Source of the DNA: Acinetobacter lwoffii
GTDB taxonomy: Bacteria > Pseudomonadota > Gammaproteobacteria > Pseudomonadales > Moraxellaceae
Length of the DNA: 60,717 bases
NCBI RefSeq assembly: GCF_002321025.1
Contig: NZ_DCLL01000039.1
Location: 1-60,717, forward strand
Reading direction: 5' to 3'
Of the stretch, positions 42,334 to 50,845 are shown one piece after another. A model generated the notes under the pieces. It was given only the letters and a program-made list of their open reading frames with translations. It made no database searches and was not told where the DNA came from. A program made the translations under genes and the position numbers. Positions within the stretch are counted from its first letter, which is position 1; every line of letters begins with the position of its first letter.

Positions 42334-42736
42334 AAAACGAGTACTCACAACCAAGTCACTCCATAATTTCCGATTTGGCTAAAACACCACAGTCTGACAA
42401 GCATACAAGAGCTCTGCTGCAATGCGGGGCTTAAAAATTTAAAACGCCAAATTATAACGGAAAAAGCAGTAGGCACCAATCATTTTAAAACCAATTGCGA
42501 AGGATTTATTTACTCAGGTTTTTCGCTGAATAATTAAATTGAATTTTCCCACAGTAGAATTCGTGGATATCCATCACATTAAAAATAACTGGAATTTTAA
42601 ATGACCCAGATACAGACGGATGGATCAGAAATAAAATAATCGAAAATCAGTATTTTCTCTGAAGTTTTTTAATGTACGGCGCCAGAAATCCTTTAACATA
42701 GAAGAGTTTTAAAATAGGCATATAAAAGGTCGAATC
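42334..42736. promoter_or_regulatory. 403-bp divergent promoter region of alaS and the GAPDH/Epd gene
   Basis: No gene is visible. It holds the alaS promoter at 42451-42479 and an AT-rich leader for alaS of about 110 nt. No clear operator or riboswitch was recognised. Confidence 0.5.
42451..42479 (-). promoter_or_regulatory. Probable alaS promoter
   Basis: On the minus strand, -35 TTGGTG (42474-42479), a 17-bp spacer, and a perfect -10 TATAAT (42451-42456). Confidence 0.72.
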
Positions 42737-43759
42737 ATGCAACGAGTGGCAATCAATGGATTTGGGCGTATTGGACGGAATGTACTGCGCGCATGGTTTG
42801 AAAATCCGAAAGATTTTAATTTTGAAATCGTTGCCATTAACGATATTGCCGATGTTGAAACCCTGATCCATCTATTTAAATATGACTCGACCCATGGCCG
42901 TTTTCCGGGGCAGGTGGATCTCAGCTATGATGCTGAACATATCTATATGCATATCAGCTATCAAGATACTGCATTAAAAGTACAGGTTTTGTGTGAGTCG
43001 CATCCGGCTAAGTTGCCTTGGCAAAACTTGACGGTAGATGTAGTGCTTGAATGTACTGGGCTATTCCGTTCTCGTGAAGCCGCGACCCAGCATATTGGCG
43101 CAGGGGCGAAACGTGTGATTATTGGCGCGGCACCTTTTGATACGGTCGATGCCGCAATTGTCTATGGTGTCAATCATCATGAAGTCAAAGCATCGGACCA
43201 GATCATTTCCAGTGTTTCTTGTACTACGCAGGCTTTGGTGCCACTGGTCAAAATTATTGATGATGCATTTGGCATCAGTAGCGCCCTGATGACCGAAATC
43301 CATGCTGTTACGGCGGATCAGTCGGTACTGGATCATGCACATCGTGATTTGCGACGTGCACGTGCCTCGGGCCATAACATCATTCCGACCACTTCGAGCG
43401 CACTCGGTGCCTTAAAGCGTGTCATGCCAAAAATGGAAGATCGTATTGATGGTTATTCGATTCGGGTGCCAACCATTAATGTGGCCGCGATTGATTTGAC
43501 CTTTGTCTCCCAGTCGCCGATTACCGATCACAAGTTAAATGAAGTTCTGATTAAGGCTGCCCGGCAGGATTTTGCCGAAATTATGTCGGTAACGGACGAG
43601 CCCTTGGTATCGAGTGATTTTAATCATTCCCCGTATTCACTGATTGTTGATCTGACCCAGACTCTGGTGGTCGGGCATCAAGCTAAGGTTTTTGCCTGGT
43701 ACGATAACGAGTGGGGCTATGCCAACCGTCTACTGGATTTATGTGAATCATTTCATTAA
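42737..43759 (+). CDS. epd: GAPDH-family dehydrogenase (erythrose-4-phosphate or glyceraldehyde-3-phosphate)
   Basis: This NAD-dependent dehydrogenase of the GAPDH fold oxidises an aldose phosphate. The 340-residue protein has the NAD motif INGFGRIGRNVLRAW, KYDSTHGRF, the active-site Cys162 in SVSCTTQAL, the catalytic His in HAVTADQSV, and the C-terminal WYDNEWGYANRLLDL. The invariant Asn after Cys-Thr-Thr is Gln here, which is unusual. Epd serves pyridoxal-phosphate synthesis; Acinetobacter makes little use of glycolysis, which fits that role, but the substrate is not shown. It is monocistronic. Confidence 0.8.
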   Translation: MQRVAINGFGRIGRNVLRAWFENPKDFNFEIVAINDIADVETLIHLFKYDSTHGRFPGQVDLSYDAEHIYMHISYQDTALKVQVLCESHPAKLPWQNLTVDVVLECTGLFRSREAATQHIGAGAKRVIIGAAPFDTVDAAIVYGVNHHEVKASDQIISSVSCTTQALVPLVKIIDDAFGISSALMTEIHAVTADQSVLDHAHRDLRRARASGHNIIPTTSSALGALKRVMPKMEDRIDGYSIRVPTINVAAIDLTFVSQSPITDHKLNEVLIKAARQDFAEIMSVTDEPLVSSDFNHSPYSLIVDLTQTLVVGHQAKVFAWYDNEWGYANRLLDLCESFH

Positions 43760-43778
43760 GTTCGGGTTATCTAAACCT

Positions 43779-43807
43779 CAAAAGCACCAAGACACGGTGC
43801 TTTTTTC
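43779..43807 (+). terminator. Terminator of the GAPDH/Epd gene
   Basis: AAGCACC (43781-43787) pairs with GGTGCTT (43795-43801), followed by T residues. Confidence 0.83.
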
Positions 43808-43951
43808 TTTCCTATAAATATTCTGCAAGCCATGTTTTAAGAGAATTTGCCGGTAATTGATCGAAAATCAGGAATTGAGGCTGAATTATTTACGTTATCT
43901 GAAGCATTTTTCGTTAAGATAAAGACAATAAAATGAAATAAGAGCAAGCAC

Positions 43952-44248
43952 ATGATGGTAGTTTGGGGATTTATTATACTGCTGACTTTGGCGGTGATTT
44001 TTCTGATCTGGCTACAGTTTAATCAGAGTGATGAACCACGTATCATGGAAGGCGTACCAGTCGAAGAAAAAATCATGCATCTGGAAGAAAATTTAAAAAA
44101 GACTTTGGAAATCATGCAGGATCTAGCCAAAAAAATGCATGTGCAGCAGGAAGTACTGGATCAGACCACAGCCAAACTTCAGCAGGTCGAATTGCAAAAT
44201 GCAGAATTGGTCAGTTTACTGACCAAAGTGGTTGATCCACAGAAATAA
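43952..44248 (+). CDS. Small membrane-anchored coiled-coil protein
   Basis: This 98-residue protein has one N-terminal membrane helix (residues 3-23) and a long heptad-patterned coiled coil (about 38-92; EEKIMHLEENLKKTLEIMQDL and KLQQVELQNAELVSLLTKV). The coiled coil would lie in the cytoplasm if the N-terminus is periplasmic. GAGC precedes the ATG. No known family is recognised. It is convergent with azlD. Confidence 0.65.
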   Translation: MMVVWGFIILLTLAVIFLIWLQFNQSDEPRIMEGVPVEEKIMHLEENLKKTLEIMQDLAKKMHVQQEVLDQTTAKLQQVELQNAELVSLLTKVVDPQK

Positions 44249-44251
44249 ACA

Positions 44252-44286
44252 AAAACCCTTTAGAGATACATTTAAAGGGGTGTTGT
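44252..44286 (-). terminator. Terminator of azlCD
   Basis: ACCCCTTTA-like and TAAAGGGGT-like arms (centred near 44266) form a stem; the A-run on the left gives a U-tract for the minus-strand azl operon. Confidence 0.6.
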
Positions 44287-44293
44287 TTAAGTA

Positions 44294-44593
44294 TTAGACG
44301 ATTAAAATTCTTAAAACTGCGGCAGAAACCATACTGATGGCGACTGTTGGTAATAATCCAAAACGCGTAGCGGCGAACAGTGTTAAAGCCAAGGCAATCA
44401 GGTCTGCCGGATGGTCGCGTACAAAATAAGGCGCAATCACTGAAATCAGCACGCAGCCGGGAACTACTTCCAGAATTTTTCGCTGGCGCTGTGTCAGCGT
44501 TTTATTTTTTAATAAGACATAGCCCAAGAGCCGGGTTAAATAGGTGGTCACAGCAATCAGGATAATGGCCACCAAGGTATTTATCTGGATCAT
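44294..44593 (-). CDS. azlD: AzlD-type branched-chain amino acid exporter subunit
   Basis: This 99-residue membrane protein has four hydrophobic segments: NTLVAIILIAVTTYLTRLLGYVLL, then KILEVVPGCVLISVIAPYFV and later ones. It is the small subunit of AzlCD/YgaZH-type exporters of branched-chain amino acids. ATG 44593 overlaps the azlC stop by 4 bp (ATGA), so the two are translationally coupled. The frame stays open upstream inside azlC, but that part is a shadow of azlC. Confidence 0.87.
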   Translation of the reverse strand: MIQINTLVAIILIAVTTYLTRLLGYVLLKNKTLTQRQRKILEVVPGCVLISVIAPYFVRDHPADLIALALTLFAATRFGLLPTVAISMVSAAVLRILIV

Positions 44594-45339
44594 GCTTGAT
44601 CCTCTTGAATCAGGAAAAATGCCGAAGTGATTCCAGACAAGGCGCCAATCGGCACATACCAGCCCGCAGGTAAATATAAATAAGCCAAAGCCGCACAGAC
44701 TAAACTGACCAGCCATGGCCGGGCAGCCTCAAAACCTTTCCACATACTTCTTAGTAACACCAGAAATACAGCAGGAAAGGCCATATCAAAACCAAAACGG
44801 TTGATGTCGCCTAATACAGGTCCAAGCATGGCCCCGAGTGTGGTAAATCCGACCCACATCAAGTACAGGCAAAAACACAGGCCGGCATAATAAGGCATGC
44901 TAAACGCAGCACGATAACCCAGTTGCGCCTGTTTCCTTTGTGCATCAGCCAGACCGAGTGCCCAGCTTTCATCGACCATAAAAAACAGCGCCGGAAAAAC
45001 TTTACGATTCGGAAGATGCTTTAAATACGGCACCAAACTGGCGCCCATCAACAGATGCCGGCTATTTACCAGAAAGGTAATGAACATCAGCATGAGTAAA
45101 TTTGGTGGACTGCTCCAGACTTCCAGAATGGCAAATTCAGAACCGCCGGCAAAGTTTAATCCTGTCAGTAAAGGCACTTCGAGCAAGCTGAAATTCTTCT
45201 GTACTGCCGTCGCACCCAACACCAGCGCAAAGGGGATAATCCCTAAAAGCATGGGAATAGAATCTTTCATGCCACGTTGAAATTCACTGAAATCGGTAGG
45301 GGCAACTATTGCTGCGGTGCTTTGTCTGAACAAAAGCAT
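44590..45339 (-). CDS. azlC: AzlC-type branched-chain amino acid exporter subunit
   Basis: This 249-residue inner-membrane protein forms the large subunit of the AzlCD exporter. It has a typical start (FQRGMKDSIPMLLGIIPFALVLGATA), the NFAGGSEFA loop, FLVNSRHLLMGASL, and ALFFMVDESWALG. AGGT precedes ATG 45339. It is divergent from an Lrp-type regulator with a shared 147-bp gap. In Bacillus the azl operon is also controlled by an Lrp-type protein (AzlB), so control by the neighbour is likely. Confidence 0.9.
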   Translation of the reverse strand: MLLFRQSTAAIVAPTDFSEFQRGMKDSIPMLLGIIPFALVLGATAVQKNFSLLEVPLLTGLNFAGGSEFAILEVWSSPPNLLMLMFITFLVNSRHLLMGASLVPYLKHLPNRKVFPALFFMVDESWALGLADAQRKQAQLGYRAAFSMPYYAGLCFCLYLMWVGFTTLGAMLGPVLGDINRFGFDMAFPAVFLVLLRSMWKGFEAARPWLVSLVCAALAYLYLPAGWYVPIGALSGITSAFFLIQEDQA

Positions 45340-45432
45340 GGAAATGACCTGGGTACTGCAAAACTAAACCATATTTTATGGCGATATTCAGGCTATTTGC
45401 TGTTGTAGTGAAAGATATTTGAGTTTTATTTG

Positions 45433-45457
45433 AAATTAAATTGCGCTAAATTAAATT
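45433..45457. promoter_or_regulatory. Direct repeat upstream of the Lrp-type regulator gene
   Basis: AAATTAAATT occurs at 45433-45442 and again at 45448-45457, a 15-bp period. Lrp-family sites are degenerate AT-rich sequences of this kind. It is 30-54 bp before ATG 45487 and could be an autoregulatory site that also affects azlC. Confidence 0.45.
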
Positions 45458-45486
45458 TAAAGGGTTTTAAATGCCAAAGTATAAAT

Positions 45487-45942
45487 ATGGATCAAATAGA
45501 TAAACGCATTTTGCATGAGCTGCAAAAGAATGGAAAACTACAAAATAATGAACTGGCTCAATTAATTGGCTTGTCACCGTCACCCTGTTTAAGACGGGTA
45601 AAACAGCTGGAAGATGATGGTGTGATTGAGCAATATGTCGCGCTGCTGAATCCGCAAAAAGTCAATTTAGCCATGAGCGTGTTTGCACGTGTCTGGCTCA
45701 AGTCTCAAGAAGCTGCCGTGGTCGACCAATTTGTCGAAGCTATCAAGGAAATGCCAGAAGTGGTGGAATGCCAGCTAATGGCGGGCGATTGTGATTTCTT
45801 TTTAAGGATTGTGGTGGCTGATCTGGATGCCTATCGTAAATTTCAGATTCATCATTTAACCCAAATTCCCTGCATTCAAAGCGTAAAAACTGAAATTCCA
45901 TTGCAAACGGTTAAAAGCACGACTGCATTGCCTTTGGTTTAA
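45487..45942 (+). CDS. Lrp/AsnC-family transcriptional regulator
   Basis: This 151-residue regulator has an N-terminal helix-turn-helix (MDQIDKRILHELQKNGKLQNNELAQLIGLSPSPCLRRVKQLED) and a C-terminal RAM/ACT-like domain (VFARVWLKSQEAAVV, ECQLMAGDCDFFLRIVVADLDAY) that binds amino acids. ATG 45487 (MDQIDKRIL) is the typical family start; an earlier in-frame TTG at 45430 would add 19 unusual residues. It is divergent from azlCD and probably regulates export of branched-chain amino acids. Confidence 0.88.
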   Translation: MDQIDKRILHELQKNGKLQNNELAQLIGLSPSPCLRRVKQLEDDGVIEQYVALLNPQKVNLAMSVFARVWLKSQEAAVVDQFVEAIKEMPEVVECQLMAGDCDFFLRIVVADLDAYRKFQIHHLTQIPCIQSVKTEIPLQTVKSTTALPLV

Positions 45943-46009
45943 TACCGGATTTTTTCATGCTATTTGTTTTGAATGTGCATTAAAACGCTGATAGTTGACA
46001 CTATTGTTG

Positions 46010-46039
46010 TTGATTTCATCAGGTAGCGAAAATTATAAA
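46010..46039 (+). promoter_or_regulatory. Possible hisZ promoter
   Basis: A TTGATT-18-TATAAA promoter. The transcript would start near 46047 and meet the terminator at 46081 about 35 nt later. Confidence 0.45.
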
Positions 46040-46080
46040 ATTTGCGATGCACAGCCAAAACTATCGTGCTAGACTAGGAG

Positions 46081-46107
46081 AAATCGGGTGTGCTCCCGAT
46101 TTTTTTA
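46081..46107 (+). terminator. Intrinsic terminator in the hisZ leader
   Basis: AAATCGGG (46081-46088), loop TGTGCT, CCCGATTT (46095-46102), with a continuing T-run. It ends 42 bp before the hisZ start, so it either ends the Lrp transcript or attenuates hisZ-purA. Confidence 0.8.
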
Positions 46108-46148
46108 TGCGGATTCGTTCCGCGCTGACAAGAATTTAGGTTTACAAC

Positions 46149-47315
46149 ATGCCCATTTCAGAGACATGGTTATTACCTGATGGTGTAGCTGATGTATTAC
46201 CAGAACAAGCGCAAGTTATTGAAAGTCTGCGCCGTAAATCACTGGATTTCCTTGCATCTCGAGGTTATCAGCTGGTGTACACGCCATTCATTGAATACAT
46301 CGAATCTCTATCTTCTCTCTCAGAATCGAATCAAGATTTAGACTTAGCCACTTTTAAAGTAATCGATCAGCTTTCTGGTCGTTTGCTTGGTGTGCGTGCC
46401 GATATGACACCACAAGTGGCTCGTATTGATGCGCATGTACATCCAGTGGAAGGTGTGGCACGTTACTGCTATGCAGGAACCGTTCTGCATACCAAGCCTC
46501 GCGGTTTTAATACCTCGCGCGCGCCACTACAGTTAGGTGCGGAGCTCTTTGGTTCAGACAGCATCGATGCCGATGTGGAAATGGTCGATTTGATGATCAG
46601 TCTGATTCAGGAGACAGGTCTGGCAGATGGTATCCATCTGGACTTAGGTCATGTCGGTTTATTCCGCAGTCTGGTGGCTCAAGCAGGCTTGAACAAAGTC
46701 GCTGAACAGCAATTATCTGATTTATACCAACGCAAGGCTTTGCCAGAATTAGAAGAATTCACGGCAGACCTGAAATTTGGTCAGGATTTTTATGCCCTTG
46801 GACGCTATGCCAGCGACCTGGATGCATTGCAAGCGCATTTAAGTGCTGAAGTGTTGGCGAATCCAGCATTTACGCAGGCTTTTAATGTTTTGCAAACCAC
46901 CAAAGATGAAGTTCAAACCCGTTGGCCAAACTTGAGTATTGGTATTGATGTGGTTGAATTACGTTCATACCATTATCATACTGGCCTGATGTATGCGGTC
47001 TATGCGCCGAACCGTGCCGCTGCACTGGCACAAGGTGGCCGTTATGATGGTATTGGTGAACATTTTGGCCGCGCGCGTCCGGCAACCGGTTTCTCTTGTG
47101 ACTTATATGCTTTAAGCGCAGGTCAGTTTGATGCGGTACAGGTCGTGGTTGCACCTAAAGGCACTGATGCAGAACTTCTGAATGCGATTCAGAACATTCG
47201 TGCACAAGGCTTAAGTGTAATTCAGTTACTGGGTAATGATGATTTAAACTCGATTCCATATGCAACGCACCAGCTGGTGAATGCGAATGGTGAGTGGACA
47301 GTCAAAACGATTTAA
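46149..47315 (+). CDS. hisZ: ATP phosphoribosyltransferase regulatory subunit HisZ
   Basis: HisZ resembles histidyl-tRNA synthetase but does not charge tRNA. It binds the short catalytic HisG to form active ATP phosphoribosyltransferase, the first step of histidine synthesis. The 388-residue protein has WLLPDGVADVLPEQA, VYTPFIEYIESL, VRADMTPQVARIDA, YCYAGTVLHTKPRG, and LAQGGRYDGIGEHFGRARPATGFSCDL. It lacks the anticodon-binding domain of HisRS. It precedes purA by 70 bp on the same strand. Confidence 0.92.
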   Translation: MPISETWLLPDGVADVLPEQAQVIESLRRKSLDFLASRGYQLVYTPFIEYIESLSSLSESNQDLDLATFKVIDQLSGRLLGVRADMTPQVARIDAHVHPVEGVARYCYAGTVLHTKPRGFNTSRAPLQLGAELFGSDSIDADVEMVDLMISLIQETGLADGIHLDLGHVGLFRSLVAQAGLNKVAEQQLSDLYQRKALPELEEFTADLKFGQDFYALGRYASDLDALQAHLSAEVLANPAFTQAFNVLQTTKDEVQTRWPNLSIGIDVVELRSYHYHTGLMYAVYAPNRAAALAQGGRYDGIGEHFGRARPATGFSCDLYALSAGQFDAVQVVVAPKGTDAELLNAIQNIRAQGLSVIQLLGNDDLNSIPYATHQLVNANGEWTVKTI

Positions 47316-47385
47316 CTGCTTGGCTCAGTGTTCATGTCGCTGAGCGGGGCTTTCAACTTTAACAGCATGATGTAATGAGGCTATT

Positions 47386-48705
47386 ATGGGCAAGAATGTT
47401 GTGGTACTTGGTACCCAATGGGGCGACGAAGGTAAAGGTAAAATCGTCGACCTGCTCACAGATCAAGCGGCAGCGGTAGTTCGTTATCAAGGCGGACATA
47501 ACGCAGGTCACACTCTTGTGGTTGGTGGTAAGAAAACTGTCTTACACCTCATTCCATCAGGTATTTTACGTGAAAACGTATTGTGCTTAATTGGTAACGG
47601 TGTTGTTCTTTCTCCTGAAGCGCTCATCAAAGAGATGGACATTCTTGAAAAAGAAGGCGTTCCTGTTAAAGAACGTTTACGCATTTCTCCTAACTGTCCA
47701 TTGATTCTTCCGAACCACATCGCACTTGATCAGGCGCGTGAGAAAAAACGTGGTAATGCGAAGATTGGTACGACAGGTCGTGGTATCGGTCCTGCATACG
47801 AAGACAAAGTAGCGCGTCGTGCAGTACGTGTTGCTGACCTGGTACGTGGTGGTGAACATCTTACTGCTCAGCTGACTGAACTTCTGGACTACCATAACTT
47901 CCAGCTGACTGAATACTACGGTGTTGAAGCAGTTAAACTGGAAGACGTGCTGGCACTGTGCGACGAATGGCGTAAAGTTGTTGCCCCACTGATTGTGGAC
48001 GTGACCACTGAATTGCACAACTACCGTAAAAACGGTGACAACATCATGTTCGAAGGCGCGCAAGGTTCACTTCTTGACGTTGATCACGGTACATATCCGT
48101 ATGTGACTTCTTCGAATACCACTGCTGGTGGCGTAAGCTCTGGTTCAGGTCTGGGTCCTTTGCACCTTGACTATGTACTGGGTATTACTAAAGCGTACAC
48201 AACGCGTGTAGGTGCAGGTCCATTCCCAACTGAGTTGGTGTATGACGCTGCAAATGACACGGGTGATGCGATTGGTAAACACCTCGGTACGATTGGTAAT
48301 GAATTTGGTGCCTCTACTGGCCGTCAACGTCGTTGTGGCTGGTTCGATGCTGAAATTCTACGCCGTTCAGTTGACGTAAACTCACTTTCTGGTATTTGCC
48401 TGACTAAACTTGATGTTCTTGACGGTTTGGAAGAAGTGAAAATCTGTGTGGGTTATGAAGCTGCAGATTCTGGTTGTGTCGGTTCTTCTGATGCGCTTGC
48501 ATTCGAAACTTTAAAACCGATTTACGAGACTATGCCAGGCTGGTCTGAGTCAACTTTCGGTGCGAAATCACTGGATCAGTTGCCACAAGCTGCATTGAAC
48601 TATGTAAAACGTCTTGAGCAATTGATTGAATGTCCAATCGACATCATTTCAACAGGTCCAGACCGTGAAGAAACCATTGTTCTTCGTCACCCGTTTGATG
48701 CTTAA
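47386..48705 (+). CDS. purA: Adenylosuccinate synthetase
   Basis: The enzyme joins IMP and aspartate with GTP to make adenylosuccinate, the first committed step to AMP. The 439-residue protein has the P-loop-like VLGTQWGDEGKGKIVDLLTD, GGHNAGHTLVV, GTTGRGIGPAYEDK, EGAQGSLLDVDHGTYPYVTSSNT, and STGRQRRCGWFD. Codon use is notably tidier than in its neighbours, as expected for a highly expressed gene. It lies after hisZ; both pathways draw on purine and PRPP pools. Confidence 0.95.
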   Translation: MGKNVVVLGTQWGDEGKGKIVDLLTDQAAAVVRYQGGHNAGHTLVVGGKKTVLHLIPSGILRENVLCLIGNGVVLSPEALIKEMDILEKEGVPVKERLRISPNCPLILPNHIALDQAREKKRGNAKIGTTGRGIGPAYEDKVARRAVRVADLVRGGEHLTAQLTELLDYHNFQLTEYYGVEAVKLEDVLALCDEWRKVVAPLIVDVTTELHNYRKNGDNIMFEGAQGSLLDVDHGTYPYVTSSNTTAGGVSSGSGLGPLHLDYVLGITKAYTTRVGAGPFPTELVYDAANDTGDAIGKHLGTIGNEFGASTGRQRRCGWFDAEILRRSVDVNSLSGICLTKLDVLDGLEEVKICVGYEAADSGCVGSSDALAFETLKPIYETMPGWSESTFGAKSLDQLPQAALNYVKRLEQLIECPIDIISTGPDREETIVLRHPFDA

Positions 48706-48732
48706 TCTTCATTTGATTAAAGCTTGAATGAT

Positions 48733-48760
48733 AAAAACCCATCTCCGGATGGGTTTTTTT
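48733..48760 (+). terminator. Terminator of hisZ-purA
   Basis: CCCATC (48738-48743), loop TCCG, GATGGG (48748-48753), with A and T runs outside. Confidence 0.88.
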
Positions 48761-48853
48761 ATATCCTGAATTTATGCAGGTATTTCAAGACTAAAGTTGC
48801 ATCGGTAATACCACGTGATGTGTTTTAACATAGCGGTATATAAAGAAAGAAAA

Positions 48854-49174
48854 ATGAGCAGCAGGATGCAAAAAAATATATCGGCAACCATGTTTTATTC
48901 ATTGTTATTTGCGATGGGCGGGGCACCAACAATTGCCATGATGATTATTCGTGCGCAAACTCAAAATCCCGAAGTGATTTATGCGGCGCTAATTGGTCTG
49001 AGTGTCATAATCGCCTGTATATTAGTGCCTATTATTTTATTGCAAAATGCTTTTTTATATTTCAAACGTAAAGACGAAATGCTTGAACAGAAAATCAAAC
49101 CACTCAGCCAGGTTTACCTGGGCTTAAATCTCATCTGTTTGATTTATTGGTTGGCGATACAGTATTTGGCTTAA
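48854..49174 (+). CDS. Small inner-membrane protein, three helices
   Basis: This 106-residue protein of unknown function has three hydrophobic segments (about residues 10-32, 41-63 and 86-104), with the positively charged loop FKRKDEMLEQKIKPL before the last. ATG 48854 (MSSRMQKNISATMFY) is preferred; GTG 48815 and ATG 48818 lie in frame further upstream. No ribosome-binding site is strong. No known family is recognised. Confidence 0.6.
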   Translation: MSSRMQKNISATMFYSLLFAMGGAPTIAMMIIRAQTQNPEVIYAALIGLSVIIACILVPIILLQNAFLYFKRKDEMLEQKIKPLSQVYLGLNLICLIYWLAIQYLA

Positions 49175-49286
49175 AAATTACATAATTTATAAGAAGATGA
49201 ATGAATTAAGCGTTTAGCTGCTGGGCGCTTTCACTTATAATTTTTACAATGTAAATTGCCCTTGAGCCAAGGTGGAGTAAATTATA

Positions 49287-50060
49287 ATGAAGAATAAACT
49301 TTTATTGAGTATGGCGGCTGCTACAGTCGTCACATTATCAGGTTGTACCACTATTGCCGATATGGCAGGGGCAGATACTGCGACCTTAAATGCATCTGCG
49401 AGCCAAAGCTATAATGCCATGGTCAATGATGCGCGCAATAAAGGCCAACTGGATACCAGTTCAGCCACCTATAAACGGATTAATAATGTATTTAACCGTT
49501 TGAAGCCAGTTGCTAACCAGATGAATCAAACCGGTACAGCATTCCAGTGGCAATTGGCTGTGCTCAAATCTGATCAGGTCAACGCCTTTGTTGCACCAGG
49601 TGGTAAGGTTGTATTCTATACCGGTATCGTGAATAAACTGAATCTGACCGATGCTGAAATTGCAGCGATTATGGGTCATGAAATGGTGCATGCCTTAGAA
49701 GAGCATTCTAAGCAGAAAATCGGTGCTCAGGCCCTGACTGATCTGGCTTTAGGTATTGGCTTAAATGCAGCAGGTGTAGGTCAAGGTGGCGCTGCAGCAG
49801 CACAATTAGGTAGTCAGATCGGTATTGGCTTGCCATACTCGCGTAATCTGGAAAGCCGTGCTGACCAAGGCGGTTTAATGTTGATGGCGCGCGCAGGTTA
49901 TAACCCGAATGCAGCCATTACCCTGTGGGAAAAAATGAACAAACTTGGTGGCGGCAGTGGTGCAACCTTCCTGTCTACGCATCCATCGAATAGTCAGCGT
50001 ATTGGGCAAATGCGTCAACAATTGCCAGCAGCGATGCAGATTTATAACCAAAAAAAATAA
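49287..50060 (+). CDS. M48-family lipoprotein metalloprotease
   Basis: This 257-residue protein is a lipoprotein (lipobox LSGC, Cys20) with an M48 domain: zinc site HEMVH (HExxH) near residue 131 and the downstream metal-ligand Glu in ESRADQGGLMLMARAGYNP. Relatives such as LoiP, YcaL and BepA act in outer-membrane protein quality control. A Gly/Ala-rich linker (LGIGLNAAGVGQGGAAAAQL) lies between the two motifs. It faces the periplasm and is monocistronic. Confidence 0.87.
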   Translation: MKNKLLLSMAAATVVTLSGCTTIADMAGADTATLNASASQSYNAMVNDARNKGQLDTSSATYKRINNVFNRLKPVANQMNQTGTAFQWQLAVLKSDQVNAFVAPGGKVVFYTGIVNKLNLTDAEIAAIMGHEMVHALEEHSKQKIGAQALTDLALGIGLNAAGVGQGGAAAAQLGSQIGIGLPYSRNLESRADQGGLMLMARAGYNPNAAITLWEKMNKLGGGSGATFLSTHPSNSQRIGQMRQQLPAAMQIYNQKK

Positions 50061-50176
50061 TCCACTGATCATCCTGTAAAAGGAGATCTTGATCGGATTG
50101 GAAAGGCAGGGCAATGGCTCTGCTTTTTTTATAGCTAATTGGATGGTTAATATTCTGCGGGCTATTTTCAGGCAAT

Positions 50177-50207
50177 AAAAAAGGCAAAGTCTGACTTTGC
50201 CTTTTTT
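50177..50207. terminator. Bidirectional terminator between the M48 and SlyD-like genes
   Basis: AAAAAGGCAAAGT pairs with ACTTTGCCTTTTT across loop CTG; A and T runs lie outside. It serves convergent genes. Confidence 0.87.
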
Positions 50208-50226
50208 CACTCAAGATCAGAAGATC

Positions 50227-50709
50227 TTAGTGCTGGTGACCGCCTACACCGTGTACGTGGCCGTGATCTAATTCTTCTTGAGAAGCTTCACGAACAGATA
50301 CGATTTCAACTTCGAAAGTCAGGTCTTGACCAGCAAGTGGGAAGTTAGCATCAACAACAACATTGTCGCCTTCAACTGCTTTAACAGTTACGATTTGCAC
50401 GCCGTCATCAGTTTGAGCTTGGAACTGCATACCTGCCTGAATGTTGTCTACGCCTTGGAACATTTGCGCAGGAACTTCTTGAACTAGGTCAGGGTTGTAT
50501 TCGCCATAACCTTCAGCAGCAGGAACGTTTACAGTGAATTTTTCACCTACAGTTTTGCCTTCTAACGCATTTTCTAAACCTGGGATGATGTTACCTGCAC
50601 CGTGCAAATAGGCAAGTGGTTCACCTTGAGATTGGTCGAGAGTTTCACCCTCTGCGTTAGTCAATGTGTAGTGGAAAGAAACCACGAGGTTATTTGCAAT
50701 AGCAGTCAT
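50227..50709 (-). CDS. slyD: FKBP-type peptidyl-prolyl isomerase (SlyD-like)
   Basis: This 160-residue chaperone/isomerase has the SlyD layout: an FKBP domain (VVSFHYTLTNAEGETLDQS, PLAYLHGAGNIIPGLENALEGK), an inserted-flap domain (about residues 70-125), the second FKBP part (VVDANFPLAGQDLTFEVEI) and a His-rich tail (DHGHVHGVGGHQH) that can bind nickel or other metals. The tail is shorter than in E. coli SlyD and lacks its cysteines. ATG 50709 is preferred over a TTG at 50727. Confidence 0.9.
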   Translation of the reverse strand: MTAIANNLVVSFHYTLTNAEGETLDQSQGEPLAYLHGAGNIIPGLENALEGKTVGEKFTVNVPAAEGYGEYNPDLVQEVPAQMFQGVDNIQAGMQFQAQTDDGVQIVTVKAVEGDNVVVDANFPLAGQDLTFEVEIVSVREASQEELDHGHVHGVGGHQH

Positions 50710-50845
50710 GTTAATTGATCCATTCAATTTTTTAAGGGTACATCATAAAGTGAAATTGCATTTTTGTAGACTAAAATTAGCAAAAAAACGCAATTTGACA
50801 ATTTTGTTGACGATTTTTTCATTGATTGGGCCAAATTCTGGAATT

